Assembly (NCBI RefSeq): GCF_004011805.1
Contig: NZ_RCHJ01000017.1
Location: 96,757-160,756 of the forward strand
Length of the DNA: 64,000 nt
DNA from: Piscinibacter defluvii
GTDB lineage: Bacteria > Pseudomonadota > Gammaproteobacteria > Burkholderiales > Burkholderiaceae_C
Reading direction: 5' to 3'
Position 1 is the first letter of the stretch. Each line of letters begins with the position of its first letter. This document shows, in pieces, positions 56,158-64,000 of the stretch. Made by a program: the position numbers and the translations under genes. The notes below the pieces were generated by a model that saw only the letters and a program-made list of their open reading frames with translations, was not told the DNA's origin and ran no database searches.

Positions 56158-56577
56158 TCAGCGATGCAGCGAAACCACCTGGGGCTTGTGAGCGCGGCGC
56201 ACTTCGGCCAACTCCCGGTCGCGCCGCTCGAGCTGCAGCCGCGTCTCCTGCCAAGCCGCGAAGTAGTGGTCGACCAGTGCCGCGAGCTTGGTGAGCTGCT
56301 TGCGCAAGGCGGCATTGTCGCGGCGCAGGCGTGCAGCGCGCACGGCGTCATCGGGGCGCCGAAGGTGCTTCTGCTGAGCCGCGTGCAACGCCTGCACGAC
56401 ATCGGGGTGATAGCGGTACAGCGCGTTGCGCGAGATGCCGACCAGTTCGCACAGGGCGGTGGCGGTCAGTGACGGCGGCGAGGCGCTGCCGCCACGCTGT
56501 CGAACCATCATCGTCAGCGCCTCGCGCAGACGCTGGGCCGATGCGGTCTTGGTGGCGCCGCGCGCCTGCTTCGTCAT
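56158..56577 (-). CDS. Small HTH protein of the recombinase operon (GinD/TnpC-like)
   Basis: A 139-residue protein with an N-terminal HTH (TATALCELVGISRNALYRYHP, near residue 38) and a C-terminal coiled coil (about residues 78-130). It overlaps the preceding recombinase by ATGA. In GInt islands the fourth gene, ginD, encodes such a protein and is needed for recombination; Tn554 has an analogous TnpC. Confidence 0.8.
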   Translation of the reverse strand: MTKQARGATKTASAQRLREALTMMVRQRGGSASPPSLTATALCELVGISRNALYRYHPDVVQALHAAQQKHLRRPDDAVRAARLRRDNAALRKQLTKLAALVDHYFAAWQETRLQLERRDRELAEVRRAHKPQVVSLHR

Positions 56578-58457
56578 GATCGCTCCTTCCCATCGCTGTC
56601 GATCGTGCCGACCAGCGACCTTGCCTCATCGAGTCGTGCGCGGACGATTCGCAGGGTCTGCCTTGGCAGGGCAGGCTCGTCCAGCAACCGCTCGCAGCGG
56701 TGGAGTTGCTCGACCCAATAGGGTCGATGCCGCTGCGACACCGCGAAGTTCTTGCAGCGCGCGCAGGTCGACGGCTCGCGGCGAGCGGGGTTCGGGCCGG
56801 CCGCGTTGCCGAGGCAGGCGCTGTACGCCTCGCGATAGACGCAAAAGCCCCAATCGCAGACGCCGAGCACGAGTCCCGCGTCCACCAGCAGGCGCGCGTA
56901 GCTTGCGAGGTCTTCCTTCATGCGCTTGCCCCGAAAGCGTGGGCGATTGGCCACGATCTCTTCGCCGGCCCGTCCGCCCAGGCCGGGGGCCGCCAGCATG
57001 TGTTCCCAGGCGTTGACCGACTGCTGCAGGATCTCGGCGTCGATCTCCTGGGCGAGCCGGTAGTCGGACCCGGCGTAGCCATGGTCGGTCTCGGCGCGCT
57101 CGCGATGACCGAGTTGCTGGGCCAGCGCGAATAGACACGTGCGATCACGCAACGCCGCGAACCTGGCGAAGGTCTTGCGGCCCTGGTGCGTGGAGAGCCG
57201 CCACGGCCGGTCCTGGTGCGTCAGTCCCAGCCAGGCAGCAAAGCGCTGCAGTTGAATGTTGATCCGTGAGATCGATGGAATCTCGAGCAGGTCGGGCCGC
57301 ACCTCGTGCCACTCGGTCGCCCCGTTGCCGTGCCAGCGGCGCAACCACAGCTCGTCGCGTCCCGCGACGGCGCGCTGCGCGGCGGACAACCCTTCGAGTG
57401 CCGCCACGGCCTGCACCGCGGCAGGTGGCGCGACCCATTCATGCGCGCGGCCGTGGTAGCCCGATTGGCGCTTGAAGATCGCCCCGACGATCACGGTGAC
57501 GGGTTCGCCTACACCGTCGGCGCAACGGCGCTGCACGCAGCCGGCCTTCAGGTGCAGGATCTCGCTGACGCGCGGGCCGACCAGATAGGAGAGGACGACG
57601 AAGCAGGCGGCGTAGAGCAGGTCGGTGCGCAGGTCGAGTTCGCGCACCGATCGAACCGGGGATTGCGCATCGGGAATGCCGGCACTGGCGTTGCGAAGCG
57701 CGCGTGTTGCTCGCCCGGTGTGCGCATGGCCCGCACCGCGGCCACCGGCGGCCGCCTTCCGATACGTCTGCCAGGCCTGCAGAATGATGGGTGCCTCGCG
57801 CGTGACGATGTCGATCGCCGCCTGCAACAAGATCACTGCGACGCTGTCCGGCGTGTAGGGCCAAGGTTGCCGCAGTCCCTCGTGGTAGCCGGCGGCCCGG
57901 CGATGATCGTGTCCCGCAAAGGGGTCGAAGGATAGGCAGTCGTCGAGCTCTGCGCCAAATCGATGGAGGTACTCAAACAGGTACAGGTGGCGCAGCACGG
58001 TCCCGGGTGCTCGCGGCGAGGAGTGACCTGCCACGGGGCGGGTGCGCAGCCATTGCTGAAACTGCGGCAACGCCGGCGGGTCGAGATCAGCGAAGCGGCT
58101 GAAGTGCTCGCGCTCCATCCATTGGAGCAGGCAGCGCAGGGTGAAGAAGTACGTCGCCACGGTGCTCGGGCGCAGTGGCAGCCCAGTGAACATGGAGTGC
58201 GTCCGGATGAGGGCGATGAGTTGCTTGCTCGTCTCGCGCAGCGTGGCGTAGCGCTCGTCGGTGAACCGCCGGCCGTCCTGCAGTTCGAAGTCCCAGCGCA
58301 GACGCACAGGCCGGCGTTCTTCCAAGGCGTTGCCGGGTGCCAGAACCCAAACGTCGTCCTCCCACTTCGACCCAAGAAGGAACCAGCCGCGATCGTCGGC
58401 GTGTTCGGCCTCGGTGGCGACAGGACGATCGAGGACTTGGTGTTGCAGGGCAGGCAC
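56574..58457 (-). CDS. Tyrosine recombinase 3 (GinC-like)
   Basis: A 627-residue site-specific recombinase. Catalytic residues are visible: box I arginine in LSYLVGPRVSEILHL near residue 292, box II STHQGRKTF near 424, the LGHRERAE histidine near 451, and the tyrosine in DHGYAGSDY. The C-terminus has a cysteine-rich stretch (CVYREAYSACLG and CARCKNFAV). It starts at GTG 58457, ten bases after the previous stop. It probably acts together with the two other recombinases. Confidence 0.87.
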   Translation of the reverse strand: MPALQHQVLDRPVATEAEHADDRGWFLLGSKWEDDVWVLAPGNALEERRPVRLRWDFELQDGRRFTDERYATLRETSKQLIALIRTHSMFTGLPLRPSTVATYFFTLRCLLQWMEREHFSRFADLDPPALPQFQQWLRTRPVAGHSSPRAPGTVLRHLYLFEYLHRFGAELDDCLSFDPFAGHDHRRAAGYHEGLRQPWPYTPDSVAVILLQAAIDIVTREAPIILQAWQTYRKAAAGGRGAGHAHTGRATRALRNASAGIPDAQSPVRSVRELDLRTDLLYAACFVVLSYLVGPRVSEILHLKAGCVQRRCADGVGEPVTVIVGAIFKRQSGYHGRAHEWVAPPAAVQAVAALEGLSAAQRAVAGRDELWLRRWHGNGATEWHEVRPDLLEIPSISRINIQLQRFAAWLGLTHQDRPWRLSTHQGRKTFARFAALRDRTCLFALAQQLGHRERAETDHGYAGSDYRLAQEIDAEILQQSVNAWEHMLAAPGLGGRAGEEIVANRPRFRGKRMKEDLASYARLLVDAGLVLGVCDWGFCVYREAYSACLGNAAGPNPARREPSTCARCKNFAVSQRHRPYWVEQLHRCERLLDEPALPRQTLRIVRARLDEARSLVGTIDSDGKERS

Positions 58458-58467
58458 GACGTGGCCC

Positions 58468-60210
58468 TCATCGCAAGTCCGGCAGCGGCGGCAACCGCGG
58501 CATCAACAGATCGGCCGCCGCGAGCTCCCGAGCGGAGAAGCGCGGCAGGATGTCTTCTTCGAGGATGCGCAGTTGGGGCGCGTAGAAGGCCTGCCAGCGC
58601 GCCGGATGCAGCGTCGCCGCCGCGGCGCGAAGATGGTCACGCGCCTGGAGCAGACGAGCCATGGTCAGCGGTGCCGGCGTGATCACGGCGTTGGGGCAGG
58701 TGAAGCAACCCATGAAGTTGGTGCAGAGCTCGCCAGGGCGTGTACCCGGCGCGGTGCCGGCCAGCGGATCCCTGCAGTCGAAGCCAAACATCGACACCAG
58801 CTCGCCCGGCGGAAGCGCGCTCGGCGCCGCCACTGCGGCCGCCTGCGGAGTCGGCGTGTTCGGCGCCGCGGTGAGGTGCTCGAGGAAGGCCTCCTGCAGC
58901 GCGGCGATGCGCATGTGGTTGTGCCTTCGCACGACCGGCGCCTCGACATAGCGAACGGTCGTCGCGACGTTGGCGTGATTGGCCACTGCCCGCGTTCGCA
59001 CCAGATCGCCGGTGGCGCGGTAGAAGCTGCACAGAACGCTCGGCCGGATGCTCGCCAACGCAAACGCCGGCAGGCCGTGGCGTTCGCAGAATTGCGAAAG
59101 CAAGTGGTGGACCGTGATGGTGGACATCGCGTTCACGGTGCGCAGCCCCTTGAAAATGAACAGGCGGTCGCGTTGCGCCGGCGGCGCCAGCGGCCGCAGC
59201 CGCTCGTTCCAGGCGAGGATGTCCCGCACCAACGCCGGCGGCTCGAACGGGGCGTTGCGTTCGAACGTACGCCGCTGCAGGCGACCGGCGCGGGCCTTGA
59301 ACCACACCAGCGCCTGGCGGTTCTCCAGAAGGGGAACATCCTGCAGGCAGTCGCGCCCGAGTTCGACGATGGGCTCGGGGTTGCCGGCCGCATGGATCAG
59401 GATCGCCAGGTAGTACGGCAGCAGTGAGACGGCACGTGGGTACAGGAACGGTTCGATCTGCTTGGCGCCGCCCCAGCGACGCACCGCCGCCTGCATCCGA
59501 TGGTTGCCGCGCCGGTCCAACTCGAGCTTGCTGGGCACGATGCCGTGGAAGCGCCGATCGACCTCGGCCAGGAGCCAACCCAAGGAACCGGGCTTGTCAC
59601 CGTCCGCGGCGCGTTGCTCGGCGGCCGATGCGCGGAGCTGCCGAAGGGCGGCGATCTCCACTTCGCAGGCCTGCAGGATGGCGCGAAGCTCGCGTGCCGT
59701 CAGCGTTGCGCGTCTGGGTCTGTCGCTGCCCCGCCCTGGGAAGGGCGTGAAGGGGTGCTCGATGCGGTCGACCAGATCGGGGCGGCAGCGCTCGAGCCAG
59801 CGAAGCAGTTGGCGCAAGGCACCGTAGGTGCTGGCCCGCGTGGAGATGGCCCAGGGCGTGCCGTCCGCGCGTCGTTGCGCGTTGAGCCACTCGATATAGC
59901 GCACGAGCAGCTGGCGGTCGAGGCTCGCAAGCGACGAGACGGCTCCCGATTCGACCGCGAAGCGGTTGAAGGTCAGCACCGTGCTCCAGGATGACTTGAT
60001 GCCGCGCGGCGAGCGGGCTCCGCAATGACTCCAGAACGCCTGCGCCAGCGCAAGCCGCACGTCCTCAGGCAGTGACAACGATGAGAAGTCGATCACCGTC
60101 CGGCGAACAAGGCGCGGGGCATCGAAGCGCGCGGGTTGCACACCGTCTACTGGCGTCGCCACGGGTTCGTGCGACAGAGGCCGGCGGATGCTCGAACGCG
60201 GCGAGTTCAT
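58468..60210 (-). CDS. Tyrosine recombinase 2 (GinB-like)
   Basis: A 580-residue recombinase-family protein. The box II region ASIRPSVLCSFYRATG and the NHANVATTVRYVE segment keep an arginine, a histidine and the tyrosine, but the box I position reads HAAGNPEPIVELG without the usual arginine, and the box II histidine is replaced. Cysteines cluster at the C-terminus (FDCRDP, CTNFMGCFTCP). It may be a non-catalytic partner. The ATG overlaps the first recombinase by ATGA. Confidence 0.85.
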   Translation of the reverse strand: MNSPRSSIRRPLSHEPVATPVDGVQPARFDAPRLVRRTVIDFSSLSLPEDVRLALAQAFWSHCGARSPRGIKSSWSTVLTFNRFAVESGAVSSLASLDRQLLVRYIEWLNAQRRADGTPWAISTRASTYGALRQLLRWLERCRPDLVDRIEHPFTPFPGRGSDRPRRATLTARELRAILQACEVEIAALRQLRASAAEQRAADGDKPGSLGWLLAEVDRRFHGIVPSKLELDRRGNHRMQAAVRRWGGAKQIEPFLYPRAVSLLPYYLAILIHAAGNPEPIVELGRDCLQDVPLLENRQALVWFKARAGRLQRRTFERNAPFEPPALVRDILAWNERLRPLAPPAQRDRLFIFKGLRTVNAMSTITVHHLLSQFCERHGLPAFALASIRPSVLCSFYRATGDLVRTRAVANHANVATTVRYVEAPVVRRHNHMRIAALQEAFLEHLTAAPNTPTPQAAAVAAPSALPPGELVSMFGFDCRDPLAGTAPGTRPGELCTNFMGCFTCPNAVITPAPLTMARLLQARDHLRAAAATLHPARWQAFYAPQLRILEEDILPRFSARELAAADLLMPRLPPLPDLR

Positions 60211-61397
60211 GGCACCACTTCCTGCGATAGCAGCGTGTCGAGCACGTCCTTGAGAACGCATGGGTCGACGGCGATGGCGCGAAGGTAGCGGTCGGTGGTC
60301 TCGACGTGCTCGTGGCCGAGTAGCACCTTCACGACAATCAGCGGGTTGATCTTGGCGCCACGGTCCACCAGGTGTTCGAGCCGGGCGAGAAGCATGCACG
60401 CGAAGGTGGCCCGCAGCAGGTGCGTGGTGGCCTTGAACCCGCAGGCAACACCAGCTTGGCTCACGGCTCGCTGATAGGCGTTCTTGCCAGCAGGGGCGCC
60501 GCGGGCATTGATGAATAGCGCCTTGTGGTCAACGATGCGACCCCTGCGTCGGGCGCGCGCGAACCAAGCGAAGCGATGGCCGCTGACGTAGCCATCGGTC
60601 TCGTCGAGCAGGCTGGCCGGCGCGATCACATGGCCTGGCTTGCGGCCCTTGCGAACGACCTCGATGGAGTGATGCAGCGTCGATGACGCCGGGCGGGCAC
60701 CGATGTCGCTGAGACTGAGGCGCAGGAGCTCACTCACCCGCAGGCCCGTGTACAGCTGCCAGCGGGCCATCAGGTCGTAAGGCGGCGCGAGCGCCGCGAG
60801 GAGTTCGCGCGCCTGCTCGGAGACCAGAGGCCGCGGCATCGCCTCGTATTGCCGAAGAATGAAGAGGCTGCGTTCGTAGGTCTGCGCGTGACTGGCCTGC
60901 GTCGGCCGATAGTGTCGTGCGAGCTGAAAGTCTCGCGTCTTGTCGGCCAGCGGCGAGGCGTGCAGCCAATGCGTGCGAACCGCCCACTCGTAGAAGCGAA
61001 GCACGCCGCGAACGCGGTGGTTGATGGTCGACGTCCGGTACGGCCGGTCGGTGTGCGGGCTCGGCTGGGCCATCATGCGGTTGCGATAGGCCACGAGGTC
61101 GACAGCATCGGCGCTGTCCCACGCGATGTCGTTCTGCTCGAGCGTCTCGAACCAGTCGTAGAGGATCTCGGCGTAGGTCCTCAGCGTGTCGTCGGTGTGG
61201 GCGCGCTGGACCGAATGTTCATGCAGGAAGGCGACCGCCGGCTCGATCAGCTGCCATTGGCGCGTGAACAGAAGCGGAAATCCGGATGGGCGGGGCTCGC
61301 GCACGGTGACGGCGCGCGCCTGCTCTGCGGCGGCGCGAGTTCGCGCGGCCACCTCATCGGGAGTCGGCAGCGAGGCCTTGCGGATGATCTGCACCAT
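60207..61397 (-). CDS. Tyrosine recombinase 1 (GinA-like)
   Basis: A 396-residue tyrosine recombinase with all hallmark residues: YTGLRVSELLRLSL near residue 223, THLLRATFACM near 326, VLLGHEHVETTDRYLRA near 361-375. The N-terminal SAM-like DNA-binding domain includes LRTYAEILYDWFETLE. It is the first recombinase in the operon and overlaps the small upstream gene by 44 bases. Confidence 0.89.
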   Translation of the reverse strand: MVQIIRKASLPTPDEVAARTRAAAEQARAVTVREPRPSGFPLLFTRQWQLIEPAVAFLHEHSVQRAHTDDTLRTYAEILYDWFETLEQNDIAWDSADAVDLVAYRNRMMAQPSPHTDRPYRTSTINHRVRGVLRFYEWAVRTHWLHASPLADKTRDFQLARHYRPTQASHAQTYERSLFILRQYEAMPRPLVSEQARELLAALAPPYDLMARWQLYTGLRVSELLRLSLSDIGARPASSTLHHSIEVVRKGRKPGHVIAPASLLDETDGYVSGHRFAWFARARRRGRIVDHKALFINARGAPAGKNAYQRAVSQAGVACGFKATTHLLRATFACMLLARLEHLVDRGAKINPLIVVKVLLGHEHVETTDRYLRAIAVDPCVLKDVLDTLLSQEVVP

Positions 61398-61716
61398 GGG
61401 GCACTGCCTTGCCGTTCAGAAGCTTGACGGCTTCGACGAACGGCACATCCAAGAGGTGAATCGCCAAGTCGATGGCGCCGCCTCCACCACGCTTCGCGCG
61501 CGTGTCGTACCACTTGGGACCAGTCGTCACGATCTCGAAGTCGCCGCGGTCAGTGCTCAGGTGCCAGCGCTGGCTCTGATCGTCCTTGACCGGCCGATAC
61601 GTCGGGTCAGACTTGACATGGGCGGACAGCAGCTCGAGCGCGTCGCACGCCGGCATCTGGCGAAGCCTTGTCAACGTCGAGGCACTGAACGATCTACGTT
61701 GGCGGCGCGCGACCAT
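61354..61716 (-). CDS. Small unknown protein at the head of the recombinase operon
   Basis: A 120-residue protein from ATG 61716 (GGAG upstream); a GTG at 61809 would add 31 residues. The stretch RWHLSTDRGDFEIVTTGPKW and RAKRGGGGAIDLAIHLLDVPF resembles a zinc-free CHC2/DUF3991-type N-terminal domain of primase-like proteins. It overlaps the first recombinase, so it is part of the operon. Function is unknown. Confidence 0.6.
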   Translation of the reverse strand: MVARRQRRSFSASTLTRLRQMPACDALELLSAHVKSDPTYRPVKDDQSQRWHLSTDRGDFEIVTTGPKWYDTRAKRGGGGAIDLAIHLLDVPFVEAVKLLNGKAVPHGADHPQGLAADSR

Positions 61717-61840
61717 TGCCACAATCTCCGGCAGGGTTGACTCAAAACGCGGGACGCGGCGGGCTACTCGCCTCTGAAAGAGGCATGGGCTGCCCGGGTG
61801 TGAGATCACTGTAGGCGGCGCCGCTGATCAATCCAAGGAC

Positions 61841-61868
61841 GTTGACAGTTGCGAATGCAACCTTCCAT
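61841..61868. repeat. Right end of island with inverted motif
   Basis: The right border carries GTTGACA (61841-61847), then the perfect inverted repeat GTTGC GAAT GCAAC (61848-61861), just before resident sbcC resumes. The inverse of GTTGACA, TGTCAAC, also occurs at the left end at a similar distance from the border. These are candidate recombination arms. Confidence 0.4.
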
Positions 61869-63929
61869 CCCTACCTGACCATGCCGTCGCGGGCGGCGCA
61901 GGCCGGGCCGGGCGGTTTCTCGTACTACGACCAGGTCTGTCTGCCCGAGAACGAGAAGGACCTGCACTGGGCGCACGCCGGGCGCTGCTATCGGTCGCAG
62001 GTGGTCATCCGCATGAACGGCCGCACCGCGAGCCGCCGCAGGACCGAGGGCTACCTGCTGACGCTGGATGAAGCCGGCACATGGTCTCCCGCCGCGCTGT
62101 CCGATGGCACCGTCTCCGATGGCAAGGTCGAGACCTATGCGCGATGCGTCGAGGCCATCTGCGGGCCGGCGGACACCTTCTTTACCTCGGTCTTCTCGGC
62201 ACAAGGGAAGCGGCAGCTCAGCACCTACCGCAACGGCGAGATCAAGGTCCTGCTGGCCGATCTGCTGGGGCAGGAGGACATCCGCGCGCTCGGTCAGAAG
62301 GCGGGCGAGACGGCGCGGCAGCTGAAGGCGGCGCTGGCGGCGTTGCGCGCTGAATCGACCGCGTTCGATGCCGAGCGCCAGCGGTTGGAGGATGACGCCC
62401 GTCGATGGCAGGGCGCGGACGAGAGGGTCAAGGCGGCGCACGCCAGCCGGCAGGCAGCCCACGAACAACTGGAGGCTGCGCGAACGCACGAGGCGTCATT
62501 CACGGCCCTGCACGTGCAGGCGAAGGCTGTCGAGAGCCGGCGAGCGCAGTTGATGGAGGAACTGGCCGGCGCACGTGCCGTGGGTGATCGCACCCTGCAG
62601 GACCTGCGCGCGCAGGATCGGGAGGCAACGGATCGGCTCGCACAGCTCGACGGTCGTGTGGCGCAGCGTGTCGCGCAGGCCAGGGCGCAGCGCGAACGAC
62701 TGGAGGCCCGCATCCGGTCCCTGCAGCGGGTGCTGGCGGACGAGGCCGTGGTGGCTCGAGCCGGCCGCCGTCTGCCGCTGGCGACAGAGGTGGTGCGTCG
62801 CCGCGAGGACCGCGTGCTGGCGCTTCGCGATGCCGTCCAGGATCTTGCGCGTCGTCACGATGCCGTCGCAGGGCTCGGGCAGCGGCTGGCATCGCTCGAG
62901 CGCGAGGCGGGGCAGGCCGCGCTCCAGGCGGAGGACCTGAGCCGCCGGTTGGCCCTGAGCAACCGCGTGCCGTGCAGCGGCATGCCCATGCAGGGCCAAT
63001 GCACCCTGTTGTCGGACGCGCGCGAAGCGGCCGCGCTGGCGCCGAGCGCCCTGCAGCGCATCCGTCAACTCGCTGCGGAACGTGACGGTCTTCGGCTTGA
63101 ACTGCAAGCCTTGCAAGAGGCGGTGAACCTCAACGGCGGCACACCGCAGAGCCTGAGCCGGGCCGAGTGCCAGTCGAGGCGAGCCCTGGCCCGTCAGACG
63201 GCCTATGCCGCCTTGGCTGCGCGCGGGGCGGAGATGCGCCAGGCGCGCGCGGGTCTTGTCGAAGCGGAGGTCGAACTCGCCGCTCTTCCCCCCGCCCCAG
63301 ACCCGTCGGCCGGGGCGGACATCGCGATCGACACCGACTCCGAAGCGGCCGAGCGCCAGCAGATCATCGCCAGCCGGATGCGCGTTGCCGAGCGTGTCTC
63401 GCTGCTGGAAGCTCAGACCCAGGCGGCCATCCACCGACTCCAGGCTGCGATCAATGCGCTGCCGTCACCGCCGGATGCTGCGCGGCTCGAACAGGCCCGA
63501 GCCCAGGTGGGGCGCTGGCAGGGTGTCCTGGACGAGGCGGAACGCTCGCATCTGGCCGCTGTCCGCGACGCGCAGGCGCTTGCCGACCTGTCGGCCCAGA
63601 TGAAGGAGCATGGCCGGAGGCGTGACGCAGCCGCGGCCCGCACGGCACGGGTGGAGCAGGAACTCGCGAACTGGCTGCTGTTCGCCCGCTGCATGGGCAA
63701 CGATGGCCTGATCGCGCTGGCCATCGACGATGCGGGGCCGACCTTGTCCGGCCTGGTGAACGATCTGCTGCTGGCCTGCTATGGCCCGCGCTTCACGGTG
63801 GCCATCGAGACCCTGCAGGAGACGGCCAAGGGCGAGCAGCGCGAGGGCTTCGACATCCGCGTCTACGACGCAGAGTCGGGCGAGGACAAGAGCGTCACGG
63901 CGATGAGCGGCGGCGAGAAGGTCTGGATC
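61869..63929 (+). pseudogene. sbcC-like gene, 3' fragment (doubly interrupted)
   Basis: About 687 codons continue the resident sbcC. The open frame resumes as PYLTMPSRAAQAG, followed by GFSYYDQVCLPENEKDL, coiled coil, the hinge VPCSGMPMQGQC (C-x8-C) and the signature AMSGGEKVWI. It breaks off at 63929, where the next expected residues NECLTRA-type are replaced by foreign sequence; the Walker B part is missing. Joined to the fragment at 49701 it would be about 740 residues, lacking the last 90 or so. Confidence 0.85.
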
Positions 63930-64000
63930 TCATGCCGATCACGGCATGAGATCCACTATGCCGAGAACCTGGACATGCCGAGTTCGCAGTCTGGCCAGCG
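63930..64000. mobile_element. Probable insertion sequence terminus (IS21-like)
   Basis: Sequence after the sbcC break has three spaced copies of ATGCCGA (63932, 63959, 63980), the multiple terminal repeat pattern seen at IS21-family ends. Across the junction there is a perfect 13-bp inverted repeat (arms 63925-63937 and 63942-63954). The element continues outside the window and no transposase is visible, so the family is tentative. Confidence 0.5.

Overview
This 64-kb window is part of a large, GC-rich conjugative element. It is most simply read as an integrative and conjugative element (ICE) or a conjugative plasmid of a betaproteobacterium, probably Burkholderiales. That host call is an inference from high GC, codon bias and module content. 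No chromosomal housekeeping gene, rRNA, tRNA, CRISPR array or element end was found. The backbone is an F-type (MPF-F) type IV secretion system with a MobH-type TraI/TraD pair and FlhD/FlhC-like activators. That combination is known from the SXT/R391 ICEs and IncC plasmids.

Layout. Positions 0-31 kb, read on the minus strand from high to low coordinates, hold the transfer genes: traI (relaxase-like), traD (coupling protein), a DUF4400 gene, then a 171-aa unknown, a lytic transglycosylase, an OmpA-like protein, traA, traL, traE, traK, traB, a DsbC-like gene, traV, traC, trbI, an S26 peptidase, an unknown, traW, traU, trbC, traN, an unknown, traF and traH. The window cuts traH. Most neighbours overlap by ATGA or a few bases.

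Three cargo islands sit between transfer genes. A Gabija-like pair (OLD/TOPRIM nuclease plus UvrD helicase, 5.5-9.1 kb) lies between trbC and traN. A mixed patch (DUF488, two short unknowns, an AAA/DUF4143 ATPase, 23.5-26.5 kb) lies after the DUF4400 gene. A clear SPARTA system (TIR-APAZ plus short prokaryotic Argonaute, 31.1-34.0 kb) lies next to traI. The two recognised immune systems are on the plus strand, use less GC-rich sequence and leave the tra reading frames intact.

Positions 34-50 kb are a regulatory and DNA-metabolism region. On the minus strand are flhC-like, flhD-like, DUF932, a zinc-finger/TOPRIM primase-like protein, a GHKL ATPase and three small unknowns, several preceded by GC-rich hairpin leaders. 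On the plus strand are an AcaB/DUF1845-like protein, AlpA, a degenerate tyrosine-recombinase-like protein, DUF1173, a Gp3/hydrolase-like protein, and an SbcD-like nuclease followed by sbcC.

Positions 49.87-61.87 kb are a 12-kb island that splits this sbcC after codon 55. It carries merRTPCA, a complete second sbcC homologue, a 75-aa gene, and four genes (three tyrosine recombinases plus a small HTH protein) matching the GInt type of mobile island. The island therefore brings a full copy of the gene it breaks. The rest of the resident sbcC resumes at 61.87 kb and is broken again at 63.93 kb by what looks like an IS21-family end.

Together the genes describe a self-transmissible element with pilus-mediated transfer under FlhDC-like control. 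Its cargo protects the host from phage or plasmids (Gabija-like, SPARTA) and from mercury. The TraI-like protein lacks the hallmark MobH histidines and HD pair, so whether it nicks DNA is doubtful.
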